From Pseudomonadota bacterium (GTDB taxonomy: Bacteria; Pseudomonadota; Alphaproteobacteria; Sphingomonadales; Govanellaceae), in assembly GCA_003577275.1 (NCBI GenBank), contig QEVO01000001.1, forward strand, positions 620,001 to 684,000: a stretch of 64,000 bases of DNA, in the 5' to 3' direction. Shown here piece after piece: positions 34,385 through 42,089 of this stretch; within the stretch, counting starts at the first letter, position 1; each line of letters starts with the position of its first letter. The notes below the pieces were generated by a model. That model made no database searches. It was given only the letters and a program-made list of their open reading frames with translations, and was not told where the DNA came from. The translations under genes and the position numbers were made by a program.

Positions 34385-36161
34385 TGGTATGATGATGGCC
34401 TCTCAGCCTCAGATAATGGATAGTCTGTGCGTGGCGGTTGCCGGACAGGGCGGCGATGGTTCCCTGACCCTGGTGACCCTGATTGCCCGCGCTCTTGCCG
34501 ATTACGGTTATCACATCTACGAATCCCGTAACGTTGCCTCACGGATCAAAGGCGGACATGCGGCGGCGTTTCTGCGAGCCGGTGTTGACCCCGTTCCGGC
34601 TCAGGGTCATGACCTTGACCTGCTGATCGCCTTTGACGTGGAAGCTATTGAAATTCTCGGACCTCGGGTTGTTGAAAATGGCGTGATTATTTTTGACAGC
34701 TCTTCTGAACCTTGTCCGATGGGCGGCCTTAAGGCCGGGGTTGAAATCGTTGATGTGCCGTTCGGTCGGTATGCTGTACGGGAATTGCGCCGGGATTTGT
34801 ACAAAAACAGCCTTGGGTATGCGGTGACTTGCGCCATTCTCGGGCTTAAGGGTGATTTGGTCCGAGCCAAGATGCGGGAAGTTTACAGCCGCCTTCCCGC
34901 CAATGTGATCGCCGCCAACCTTGCCGCGATGGAAACGGGCTTTCAGGTCGCCGGGAATTTTGGCTATCGAGGGGGGCGGTCACGCTGGCAACCGCGCACA
35001 CTGAACCCGACGCCTAAGCACCACATGACCGGGAACGAAGCGCTCGCGTTCGGTTTCCTTGCCGCCGGCGGACGGTTTTTCGCGGGATACCCCATCACGC
35101 CTGCCACGGATATCATGGAATGGCTGGAGAAATATCTGCCCGATCTGGGCGGGGTGGTGATACAGGCGGAAGATGAGCTGGCGTCGATCAACATGGCGTT
35201 GGGAGCGGCGATGACCGGCGCCCGAACGATGACAGCGTCTTCAGGACCGGGAATTGCGCTGATGACGGAAGGCATCAGTCAGGCAGGTTCCGCAGAATTG
35301 CCGGTTGTGATTGTCAATTGCCAGCGGGCCGGTCCTTCAACGGGGATGCCGACCAAGCCGGAGCAAAGCGACATTGGCCTGATGACGCAGGGCGCAAACG
35401 GAGATTTCCCCCGCGTTGTTCTTTGTCCGGCGACGCCCGGTGAATGTTTTGAGGCCGGGCGTCTGGCGACGGATATCGCCGAGATCGCCCAGATCCCGGT
35501 GTTTGTGGCGCTGGATCAGGTTGTTGCACAGGATAAAGCCACCTTTACCCTGCCGCACATGGGCAGCCTGACCATTAATCGTGGGAAGCGCCTTGCCGGG
35601 ACAAAGGGGCCCGGTGGTCCTGATTATCGGCGCTATCAGCTCACCGATGACGGGATATCGCCATGGACCATTCCGGGGACGCCGGAGGGGATGAGTCTGG
35701 TCACTGGCAATGAGCGTAATGAGTGGGGGCACGTGGATACGGGGCCTGACAACCGTCGCCGGATGATGGACAAGCGGGCGCGCAAGCTGGAAACGATCAG
35801 CGCCATGCTGCCCACAGCGGTAAACTGGGGGGATGCATCTTCGGAGATCGGGATCATTGGCGTCGGCATGGAGCGGGGCGTCATGCGTGACCTTACAAGC
35901 CTGCTTGCCAAACAAAATAAATCAGCGGCCTTTCATTCCCCGCGCACCTTGTGGCCGGTATTGCCAGAGACCCTTGAATTCATTGCCGGGAAATCGCGTG
36001 TTTTTGTGATTGAGCATAATCAGGAAGGCCAGCTTTTCCGCCTGCTTGGCGGCGCACTCGCGTCCCGCAGCCATATGACGAATATTACTCGCTATGACGG
36101 TCGGGCCTTTTCTCCCGAAGACCTGTTCCGCCGCTTGCATGAGGAGGGCGCAGATCTATGA
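34377..36161 (+). CDS. korA: 2-oxoacid:acceptor oxidoreductase, fused gamma-alpha subunit (KorA-like)
   Basis: A 594-aa subunit started at ATG 34377, with GGCGGAG 8 nt upstream. Residues about 13-190 are the gamma (POR_G) domain, starting AVAGQGGDGSLTLVTLIARA. From about 216 follows the alpha, pyrimidine-binding domain: GNEALAFGFLAAGGRFFAG, then YPITPATDIMEWL and QAEDELASINMALGAA, with the ThDP-activating Glu in the EDE stretch, then TASSGPGIALM. The gamma-alpha fusion is characteristic of KorA/ForA-type enzymes. With KorB it would oxidatively decarboxylate 2-oxoglutarate or another 2-oxoacid to acyl-CoA. It is translationally coupled to the FrhB-like gene (8-bp overlap) and to korB (4-bp overlap). 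The 2-oxoacid is not determined. Confidence 0.9.
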   Translation: MDDGMMMASQPQIMDSLCVAVAGQGGDGSLTLVTLIARALADYGYHIYESRNVASRIKGGHAAAFLRAGVDPVPAQGHDLDLLIAFDVEAIEILGPRVVENGVIIFDSSSEPCPMGGLKAGVEIVDVPFGRYAVRELRRDLYKNSLGYAVTCAILGLKGDLVRAKMREVYSRLPANVIAANLAAMETGFQVAGNFGYRGGRSRWQPRTLNPTPKHHMTGNEALAFGFLAAGGRFFAGYPITPATDIMEWLEKYLPDLGGVVIQAEDELASINMALGAAMTGARTMTASSGPGIALMTEGISQAGSAELPVVIVNCQRAGPSTGMPTKPEQSDIGLMTQGANGDFPRVVLCPATPGECFEAGRLATDIAEIAQIPVFVALDQVVAQDKATFTLPHMGSLTINRGKRLAGTKGPGGPDYRRYQLTDDGISPWTIPGTPEGMSLVTGNERNEWGHVDTGPDNRRRMMDKRARKLETISAMLPTAVNWGDASSEIGIIGVGMERGVMRDLTSLLAKQNKSAAFHSPRTLWPVLPETLEFIAGKSRVFVIEHNQEGQLFRLLGGALASRSHMTNITRYDGRAFSPEDLFRRLHEEGADL

Positions 36162-37018
36162 CGCTGACCTTTAAACCCAAAGCGCCGATCTGGTGCGCAG
36201 GATGTGGCCATTTTGGCGTTCACACGGCCCTGACGCATGCCTTAAAAGCGGCACACGTGCCGGCGCACGAAGCCTTGATCATTGCCGGGATTGGCTGTTC
36301 GGGGTCTATCCAGAACAACCTGAATGCCTATGGATATCACGCCCTGCATGGCCGGGTGCTGCCCACGGCAACCGGGGCGGCCCTTGCCAATCCGAACCTC
36401 TTGGTCATTGGCGCTGGCGGCGATGGTGATGGCTATGCCATTGGCGGCGGGCATCTGCTCCATAGTTTCAAGCGAAACCCATCGTTGGTCTACATCGTGA
36501 TGAACAACGGCGTGTACGGGCTGACCAAAGGGCAAAACTCCCCCACCGCTGGTGCAGCGCTGACGAACGGGGAAGCGCCGCTGGATGCCGTGCAGCTAGG
36601 CTTGTCAGTTTCCGGCAGTACGTTTATTGCCCGTGGTTTTGTCGGCTGGTGGGATCAACTGGCCGCCTTGATCCGTGAGGGCATTCAGCATGCGCGCGCC
36701 CATTGCGGCTTCGCCTTTATTGAAGCTATATCGCCTTGCGTGACCTATAATGATAGCTACCCCGAGTGGGACGGAAAGCTGGCGGATATTTCTCAGGATA
36801 AGGCCTATGACCCAGCAGATCGCGTTCAGGCGATGTCCCGCGTCATGCGGCTGTCTGAACAGGGCAAGCTTGCTGTCGGGAAAATCCTGCATACGACAGG
36901 CTCCACGCTGGATCAGCGACATAACGTGAATGCTCAACGTGCGCCCGCCCTGCAGGGCGTCCTTCCAGCGAACAACGTTTCGACTTACGAAGCGATTGCC
37001 AGGGATCATCTGGTCTAG
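36158..37018 (+). CDS. korB: 2-oxoacid:acceptor oxidoreductase, beta subunit (KorB-like)
   Basis: A 286-aa ThDP-binding subunit. The [4Fe-4S] ligands C13-x2-C16 (IWCAGCGHFG), C47 (GIGCSGS) and C194 (SPCVTYND) are all present. The diphosphate/Mg2+ motif is GAGGDGDGYAIGGGHLLHS (about 86-104), ending in NNGVYGLTKGQ. TATGAALANP is also family typical. It overlaps korA by 4 bp and closes the operon; cofE converges from the other strand 30 bp downstream. Together with KorA and the FrhB-like protein it would form a three-gene 2-oxoacid oxidoreductase whose ferredoxin partner is built into the FrhB-like subunit (inference). Confidence 0.92.
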   Translation: MTLTFKPKAPIWCAGCGHFGVHTALTHALKAAHVPAHEALIIAGIGCSGSIQNNLNAYGYHALHGRVLPTATGAALANPNLLVIGAGGDGDGYAIGGGHLLHSFKRNPSLVYIVMNNGVYGLTKGQNSPTAGAALTNGEAPLDAVQLGLSVSGSTFIARGFVGWWDQLAALIREGIQHARAHCGFAFIEAISPCVTYNDSYPEWDGKLADISQDKAYDPADRVQAMSRVMRLSEQGKLAVGKILHTTGSTLDQRHNVNAQRAPALQGVLPANNVSTYEAIARDHLV

Positions 37019-37048
37019 GCGACGATTTGAAACGAATGGGAGCTAGCC

Positions 37049-37828
37049 TCACGGCGGAGAGCGGAAGAGGTCCTGCTCTGCGGGCCGGAGAAGATTTTTG
37101 CTGGTCTGAGCGCTGGCATCGGCCCGCAAGCCGCGGATCAGAATCACGGGGCGTCCCTCACCGCCTTCCCCGCTGACTAGGCAGGCGGCGCTTGCCAGCA
37201 TGTCCGCAAGGGCGAGTTGAGTGACCTTCAGCGGACGTCCAAAGGCATCGCTATCGCCGCGTTTATCCCATAACGCACTGATGCCGCTGACCCCGATGGC
37301 AACGCCGGTTGTTCCCAACCGCCAAGGGCGGCCATGGCTGTCGGCAATGATGATTCCGAGAGAGGCGTTTGTCTCTGCTTCCAGCGTTGCTCTGAGGCTT
37401 GCCGCGCTGGCATCGACGTCTTCAGGCAGCAGGAGGACGGTGTCTTCGTTGCCTTCAATGTTGGAGCGGTCAATACCGGCATTGGCCATGATATGGCCGC
37501 TGTGATGCCTGGTGATCAGGACGTCAGGGGCAGCCGCTACAATATCACTGGCTTCTTCAAGGATCAGAGCAACGAGGCGGGGGTCTTTGCCGGTTTTTTC
37601 CGCAACGGCCCGCGCCTTGGCGCTAATGGTCACGTCGTTCAGGTTCCTATAGCGTCCTTCAGCCTTGGAGACGACTTTCTGGCTGATGACGAGGATATCG
37701 CCGTTCTCCAACGGCATTTTGGCCTTCAAGCAGGCCGCAAGGATGAGGCGCGCCAGCGATTGCCCCGGCGACACCCAGGGGAAATCCGGGATGGCGCTGA
37801 TTTCCAGCCTTTGAGGCAGTAAGATCAT
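37049..37828 (-). CDS. cofE: Coenzyme F420-0:L-glutamate ligase
   Basis: A 259-aa GTP-dependent ligase that adds glutamate to F420-0. Recognisable CofE motifs are DILVISQKVVSKAEGR (about residues 43-58), NAGIDRSN (about 115), IIADSHGRPWRLGTTG (about 160) and the Leu-Ala-rich ALADMLASAACLVSGEGGEG. It is the single-domain form: there is no nitroreductase-like C-terminal extension as in actinobacterial FbiB. It is divergent from cofD across 154 bp and convergent with korB. With cofD, cofC and fbiC nearby the whole F420 pathway from FO onward is present. Location is the cytoplasm. Confidence 0.95.
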   Translation of the reverse strand: MILLPQRLEISAIPDFPWVSPGQSLARLILAACLKAKMPLENGDILVISQKVVSKAEGRYRNLNDVTISAKARAVAEKTGKDPRLVALILEEASDIVAAAPDVLITRHHSGHIMANAGIDRSNIEGNEDTVLLLPEDVDASAASLRATLEAETNASLGIIIADSHGRPWRLGTTGVAIGVSGISALWDKRGDSDAFGRPLKVTQLALADMLASAACLVSGEGGEGRPVILIRGLRADASAQTSKNLLRPAEQDLFRSPP

Positions 37829-37982
37829 GATCGGGTGCTCCCGCGTTCTGCCAGAATATTAAGGATTTTTCCCGCCCTCTACCCCCATTTTTTGAGGATA
37901 TAGCCACATCGGGAAAGGCGGTACCCTTGAACGGATCAAGTTGACTTGATTGCGTGGCCACGAAATTCGAGAACTGCTCAGG
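37829..37982. promoter_or_regulatory. Divergent promoter region cofE / cofD with a CCCCC-N9-GGAT motif (site 2)
   Basis: A 154-bp spacer between divergent F420 genes. ACCCCCATTTTTTGAGGATA (37881-37900) carries CCCCC, nine T-rich bases and GGAT, as at 32.96 and 44.85 kb. The TGAGGATA end resembles the GGA(T/G)GA core of MalT boxes in position and composition. A single bound regulator could serve both directions. Confidence 0.45.
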
Positions 37983-38951
37983 ATGAGGAAGATTGCCGTA
38001 CTTTGCGGGGGTGTTGGCGGGGCCAGGTTTGCTCAGGCGTTGTACGCTTCGTTCCCCGCCGCTTCCTTGAATCTGATTGTGAATGTAGGGGATGATTTCG
38101 AGCATTTGGGCCTGAAAATCTGCCCTGATCTGGATACGGTCTATTACACGCTCACTGGCCGCAATGATGAAGCCCGTGGCTGGGGCGTTGCGGGGGAAAG
38201 CTGGCATTGCCTTGAAACGCTGTCGGCGTTGGGCGCGGAGAGCTGGTTCCAGTTGGGGGACTGGGATTTGGCCCTGCACTTGGCGCGTACGGAGATGATA
38301 AGGAAAGGGGCGCGTCTGACGGAAGTCTGCGCGCATCTTGTTCAGCAGTCGAAATTGAAATGCACACTGCTGCCCGTGACCGATGATCCGCTTCGCACCC
38401 AAATTCGCTCCAGAGGGCAAGTGCTGGATTTTCAGGAATATTTTGTCCGAGAAAAATGCGCCCCTGTGTATGACGGGGTGCTGTTTGCCGGGGCGGAGAC
38501 GGCGCAGATGACGCCCGAGGTGAAAGGCCTGCTGACAGGCAAGGGGATCGATTGCCTGATGATTGCGCCGTCAAACCCCTATTTGAGCATTGCTCCCATG
38601 CTGGCCATCCCGGGGATGAGAGAAGCGCTTCATAACCGGCAGTTTCCCGTGATTGCGGTATCGCCCTTGATCGGCGGGCAGGCCGTCAAAGGGCCTTTGG
38701 TTAAAATAATGGCTGAACGCGGCATGTCACCATCGCCAGTCGGCATCGCACAGGAATATGCGGGGCTGATTGATGGCTTTGTTTGCGACATAGCCGACCA
38801 GACCAAACAGGAAGAACTTGAAGCCATGGGCGTGCAGGTGAAATTTACAGAAACACTGATGAGCAAACCGGGCGTGAAAAAGACCTTAGCTGAAGCGGCG
38901 CTTGCGTTCGCGCAGGCCATCGGCGCAGCGGAAACAAAGGATCCGTCATGA
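37983..38951 (+). CDS. cofD: 2-phospholactate (or 3-phosphoglycerate) transferase of F420 biosynthesis
   Basis: A 322-aa CofD/FbiA that joins the activated phospho-acid to FO to give F420-0. The N-terminal KIAVLCGGVGGARFAQAL is the family hallmark, followed by NVGDDFEHLGLKICPDLDTV (about residues 34-53), TGRNDEARGWG, and APSNPYLSIAPML (about 200). ATG 37983 is chosen over a TTG 33 bp upstream because it starts at the conserved strand. It overlaps cofC by 4 bp and begins the cofD-cofC-fbiC operon. The actual donor depends on CofC and cannot be read from CofD alone. Confidence 0.95.
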   Translation: MRKIAVLCGGVGGARFAQALYASFPAASLNLIVNVGDDFEHLGLKICPDLDTVYYTLTGRNDEARGWGVAGESWHCLETLSALGAESWFQLGDWDLALHLARTEMIRKGARLTEVCAHLVQQSKLKCTLLPVTDDPLRTQIRSRGQVLDFQEYFVREKCAPVYDGVLFAGAETAQMTPEVKGLLTGKGIDCLMIAPSNPYLSIAPMLAIPGMREALHNRQFPVIAVSPLIGGQAVKGPLVKIMAERGMSPSPVGIAQEYAGLIDGFVCDIADQTKQEELEAMGVQVKFTETLMSKPGVKKTLAEAALAFAQAIGAAETKDPS

Positions 38952-39649
38952 CCGAAAAGATAACCGCGATTGTCCCGATCAAATCACCATCCTCGGCGAA
39001 GTCGCGATTACGCGCGGCCTTGGGGCGGGAAGGAACGGGCGCGCTAGCATGGGCGCTTGCCGGCCACACATTGGCCGTTATCGAAAGCTGCGGGGTAATT
39101 GATGAATTGATTGTCCTGACCGATGATGACGAGATTGAGCGCTGGGTCCGCATGCGCGGGCATGTTTGTTTGCGGGATGAACCTGCGCTGAGCCTTTCGG
39201 CCAATCTGGAATTGGTCGTGGAAAGTTTGCGGCCTCCGTCGCCGCACAAAAAAAGCGCAGCGAACCAACATCGTCTGGTGATCATTCCAGCGGACCTGCC
39301 TCTGCTCAACCGTTCCGCCGTAGAACGTCTTATTGGCCAACATGAGAAAGGGGTCCTGTTATGCGCCACGCAGCGGGATGGCGGTACATCGGCGATGATC
39401 TTTGAGGCGGCAACCCGATTTCCCCTTCAATATGGCCTTGTGGCAAGCGCTTCGGCCCATCAGCAAGTGTGTGAGCGCATGGGCGTGCCGATCAGCGTGA
39501 TCTGTCTGCCGGAATTCGCAAGTGATCTGGATGTGCCGGGGGATATGCGTCATCCTCTGCGTCATCAGTGGTCGCAGGATGTCGCTGAAACGCTCAAGAC
39601 GCATGCGCGGGATCAACAAAGAGGGAAAGATACGCCATGTCTGACCTAA
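38948..39649 (+). CDS. cofC: Guanylyltransferase of F420 biosynthesis
   Basis: A 233-aa nucleotidyltransferase of the CofC/FbiD type. It begins ITAIVPIKSPSSAKSRL, the GT-A-like nucleotide-binding strand and loop. It continues with VIIPADLPLLN (about residues 113-123), the Mg2+-binding Asp pair region, and RDGGTSAM (about 142). It activates 2-phospholactate, phosphoenolpyruvate or 3-phosphoglycerate with GTP. In proteobacteria of the Mycetohabitans type the donor is 3-phosphoglycerate, giving 3PG-F420; that may apply here because no dehydro-F420 reductase is seen. It overlaps cofD by 4 bp and fbiC by 13 bp. Confidence 0.92.
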   Translation: MTEKITAIVPIKSPSSAKSRLRAALGREGTGALAWALAGHTLAVIESCGVIDELIVLTDDDEIERWVRMRGHVCLRDEPALSLSANLELVVESLRPPSPHKKSAANQHRLVIIPADLPLLNRSAVERLIGQHEKGVLLCATQRDGGTSAMIFEAATRFPLQYGLVASASAHQQVCERMGVPISVICLPEFASDLDVPGDMRHPLRHQWSQDVAETLKTHARDQQRGKDTPCLT

Positions 39650-42012
39650 CCAATAAGTCTGGAGCTTCATTACTCACGGTTTATGGCCCATCCCCGGAGA
39701 CGCTGGCCTATTGGCGGGAAAAGGCGCAAGCCCCAGCGGCTGCCCTTCAGGAAGAGGCGCGAGCCCTGAAAACTGCTGGGCATGGCGCAAACGTAAGTTA
39801 TTCCCGCAAGGTGTTTATCCCTCTCACGCAGTTGTGCCGGAATGTGTGCCATTACTGTACTTTCGCCAAGGCCCCTTCCGGTCAACGCCGGCCGTATCTC
39901 AGCCGCGCTCAAGTCTTGGAAATCGCCACACAGGGACAGCGGGCCGGGTGCAAGGAGGCGTTGTTTACACTCGGGGACAAGCCTGAGAGGCGCTATCACG
40001 TTGCTCAAGAGTCTTTGGCTGCGGAAGGATATTCCAGCACATTGGCCTATTTGCAGGAGATGGCCCGGACCGTATTGGCGGAAACTGGGTTAATCCCGCA
40101 CATCAATGCCGGGGTGCTGACCTTTGAGGATTATCAGGCGTTACGTCCGGTTGCGGCGTCCATGGGCATGATGCTGGAAAGCACGTCTTTGCGGTTGATG
40201 GAAAAGGGCATGGCGCATCACGGCTCGCCAGACAAACACCCTGAAGTCCGTCTGGCCTCGCTCATCGCTGCCGGAAAGGCGCGGGTGCCGATGACGAGCG
40301 GCTTGTTGATCGGCATCGGCGAAACCCGTGAGGAACGCCTGCACACCTTGCTGACCCTGAAAAGCATTCATGCCGCATATGGCCATATTCAGGAGATCAT
40401 CATTCAGAATTTTGCCCCCAAGCCAGATACGAAAATGGCGGCGTGGCCGGAAGTTGACGTTCAGGAACTCGTTTGGACACTGGCTATCGCCCGGCTGATT
40501 TTCGGACCACAGATGAATATTCAGGCCCCGCCCAATCTGAACGAAGAACGAATCAGCCATCTGCTAGCATCTGGGATCAATGACTGGGGCGGCATTTCGC
40601 CGGTAACGAAAGATCACGTCAATCCAGAGAAAATGTGGCCGCAAATCAGTGAGCTAGCCAGAAAGACCCGCGCCGAAGGGATGGAGCTGGTCGAACGCCT
40701 CTGTTTGTATCCGTCGTATGTCCATAACTCAGCCGCATGGCTCGATAAAGCGCTTCACCCGGCGGTGATCAGGCTCGCGGACACACACGGTCTGGCCCAT
40801 GATGGCAGGTGGTTCGCCGGTGATGATCGCCTTCCTCCCGTCGATTTTCCGAACGGGCGGGAACGCGCGGGCGTCCAGTCGCCTGCGCTCCATCTCTCGG
40901 GTTTGGCTGTGCAGGCAAGGCAACCTTTGAGCGCCGCGCAAATGATGGACCTTTTCGGCGCCCATGGACGAAACTTTGATTATGTCTGCGCCGCTGCCGA
41001 TGAACGTCGGAAGGCTCAAGTTGGCGACAAGGTCAGCTATGTGGTCAACCGGAATATCAATTACACCAACATCTGCCAGTACCGCTGTCATTTCTGCGCC
41101 TTCGCCAAGGGCAAGACGCAGACGCATTTGCGGGGCAGAGCCTACCTGCTGGATTATGAAGAAATTGCCCGTCGCACCAAAGAAGCCGCTGCTGCCGGGG
41201 CAACGGAGGTTTGTTTGCAAGGAGGCATCCATCCGCAGTTTACCGGCCAGACGTATCTGGATATCCTCAAGACCGTCAAAAAAGCCGTGCCGGAAATGCA
41301 CATTCACGCATTTTCGCCGCTGGAGGTCTTCCATGGCGCAGAGACGTTAGGTCTTTCTTTGGAAGACTTCCTCAAGGAATTGAAGCTCGCCGGATTGGGG
41401 AGCATGCCGGGCACGGCGGCGGAAATTCTGGATGATACGGTCCGGGCGGAACTTTGCCCGGACAAGCTTTCGACCGCTGAATGGCGGGAGGTGGTGAGCA
41501 CAGCGCATAAAGTCGGGTTGAAAACTACGGCCACCATCATGTTCGGGCATATGGAACGCGCCGAAAGCTGGGTGAAACACCTGCAAATCCTGCGGGCGAT
41601 ACAGGAAGAAACCGGCGGATTGACGGAATTTGTTCCCCTGCCCTTTGTGCATATGGAATCCCCCATATATCTCGCTGGCAAGGCCCGCAAAGGTCCCACC
41701 TGGCGAGAGGCCGTTTTGATGCACGCCGTTGCCCGCCTGTATTTTGGCGATATTCTCCCGAATATCCAGACGTCCTGGGTAAAAATGGGGGTGCGGGGGG
41801 CGCAATTCTGCCTTTCAGCCGGGGCGAATGACCTCGGCGGCATCCTGATGGATGAAACTATTTCCCGGTCGGCGGGCGCAAAAAACGGCGGGGCGGTAAG
41901 CGTGGAATGCCTGCAGGGCTTGTGTGAGGGGGCAGGTCGGGTCATTTATCAACGAACGACGCTCTACGCCCCGATTGGGGAAGAAAATCTCACCTATCGG
42001 GATGTTGTGTAG
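39637..42012 (+). CDS. fbiC: FO synthase, CofG-CofH fusion (two radical SAM domains)
   Basis: A 791-aa bifunctional enzyme making the deazaflavin FO from tyrosine and 5-amino-6-ribitylaminouracil. The N-terminal CofG half has FIPLTQLCRNVCHYCTFAK with the radical-SAM C-x3-C-x2-C near residues 67-74. The C-terminal CofH half has INYTNICQYRCHFCAFAKGK with the second C-x3-C-x2-C near 483-490, followed by EVCLQGGIHPQFTGQTYLDI. The fused order is that of actinobacterial FbiC, and the length is close to it (about 850 aa). Finding the fusion beside single-domain cofE and cofD in one locus suggests a self-contained, mobile F420 pathway. Confidence 0.96.
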   Translation: MSDLTNKSGASLLTVYGPSPETLAYWREKAQAPAAALQEEARALKTAGHGANVSYSRKVFIPLTQLCRNVCHYCTFAKAPSGQRRPYLSRAQVLEIATQGQRAGCKEALFTLGDKPERRYHVAQESLAAEGYSSTLAYLQEMARTVLAETGLIPHINAGVLTFEDYQALRPVAASMGMMLESTSLRLMEKGMAHHGSPDKHPEVRLASLIAAGKARVPMTSGLLIGIGETREERLHTLLTLKSIHAAYGHIQEIIIQNFAPKPDTKMAAWPEVDVQELVWTLAIARLIFGPQMNIQAPPNLNEERISHLLASGINDWGGISPVTKDHVNPEKMWPQISELARKTRAEGMELVERLCLYPSYVHNSAAWLDKALHPAVIRLADTHGLAHDGRWFAGDDRLPPVDFPNGRERAGVQSPALHLSGLAVQARQPLSAAQMMDLFGAHGRNFDYVCAAADERRKAQVGDKVSYVVNRNINYTNICQYRCHFCAFAKGKTQTHLRGRAYLLDYEEIARRTKEAAAAGATEVCLQGGIHPQFTGQTYLDILKTVKKAVPEMHIHAFSPLEVFHGAETLGLSLEDFLKELKLAGLGSMPGTAAEILDDTVRAELCPDKLSTAEWREVVSTAHKVGLKTTATIMFGHMERAESWVKHLQILRAIQEETGGLTEFVPLPFVHMESPIYLAGKARKGPTWREAVLMHAVARLYFGDILPNIQTSWVKMGVRGAQFCLSAGANDLGGILMDETISRSAGAKNGGAVSVECLQGLCEGAGRVIYQRTTLYAPIGEENLTYRDVV

Positions 42013-42089
42013 GATGCACGATTGATTGCGTTTGATTAATTTCTGGGTTTAGAGTGCTAAGAGCATTCCCGCAGAATTGAGAGGCAATC

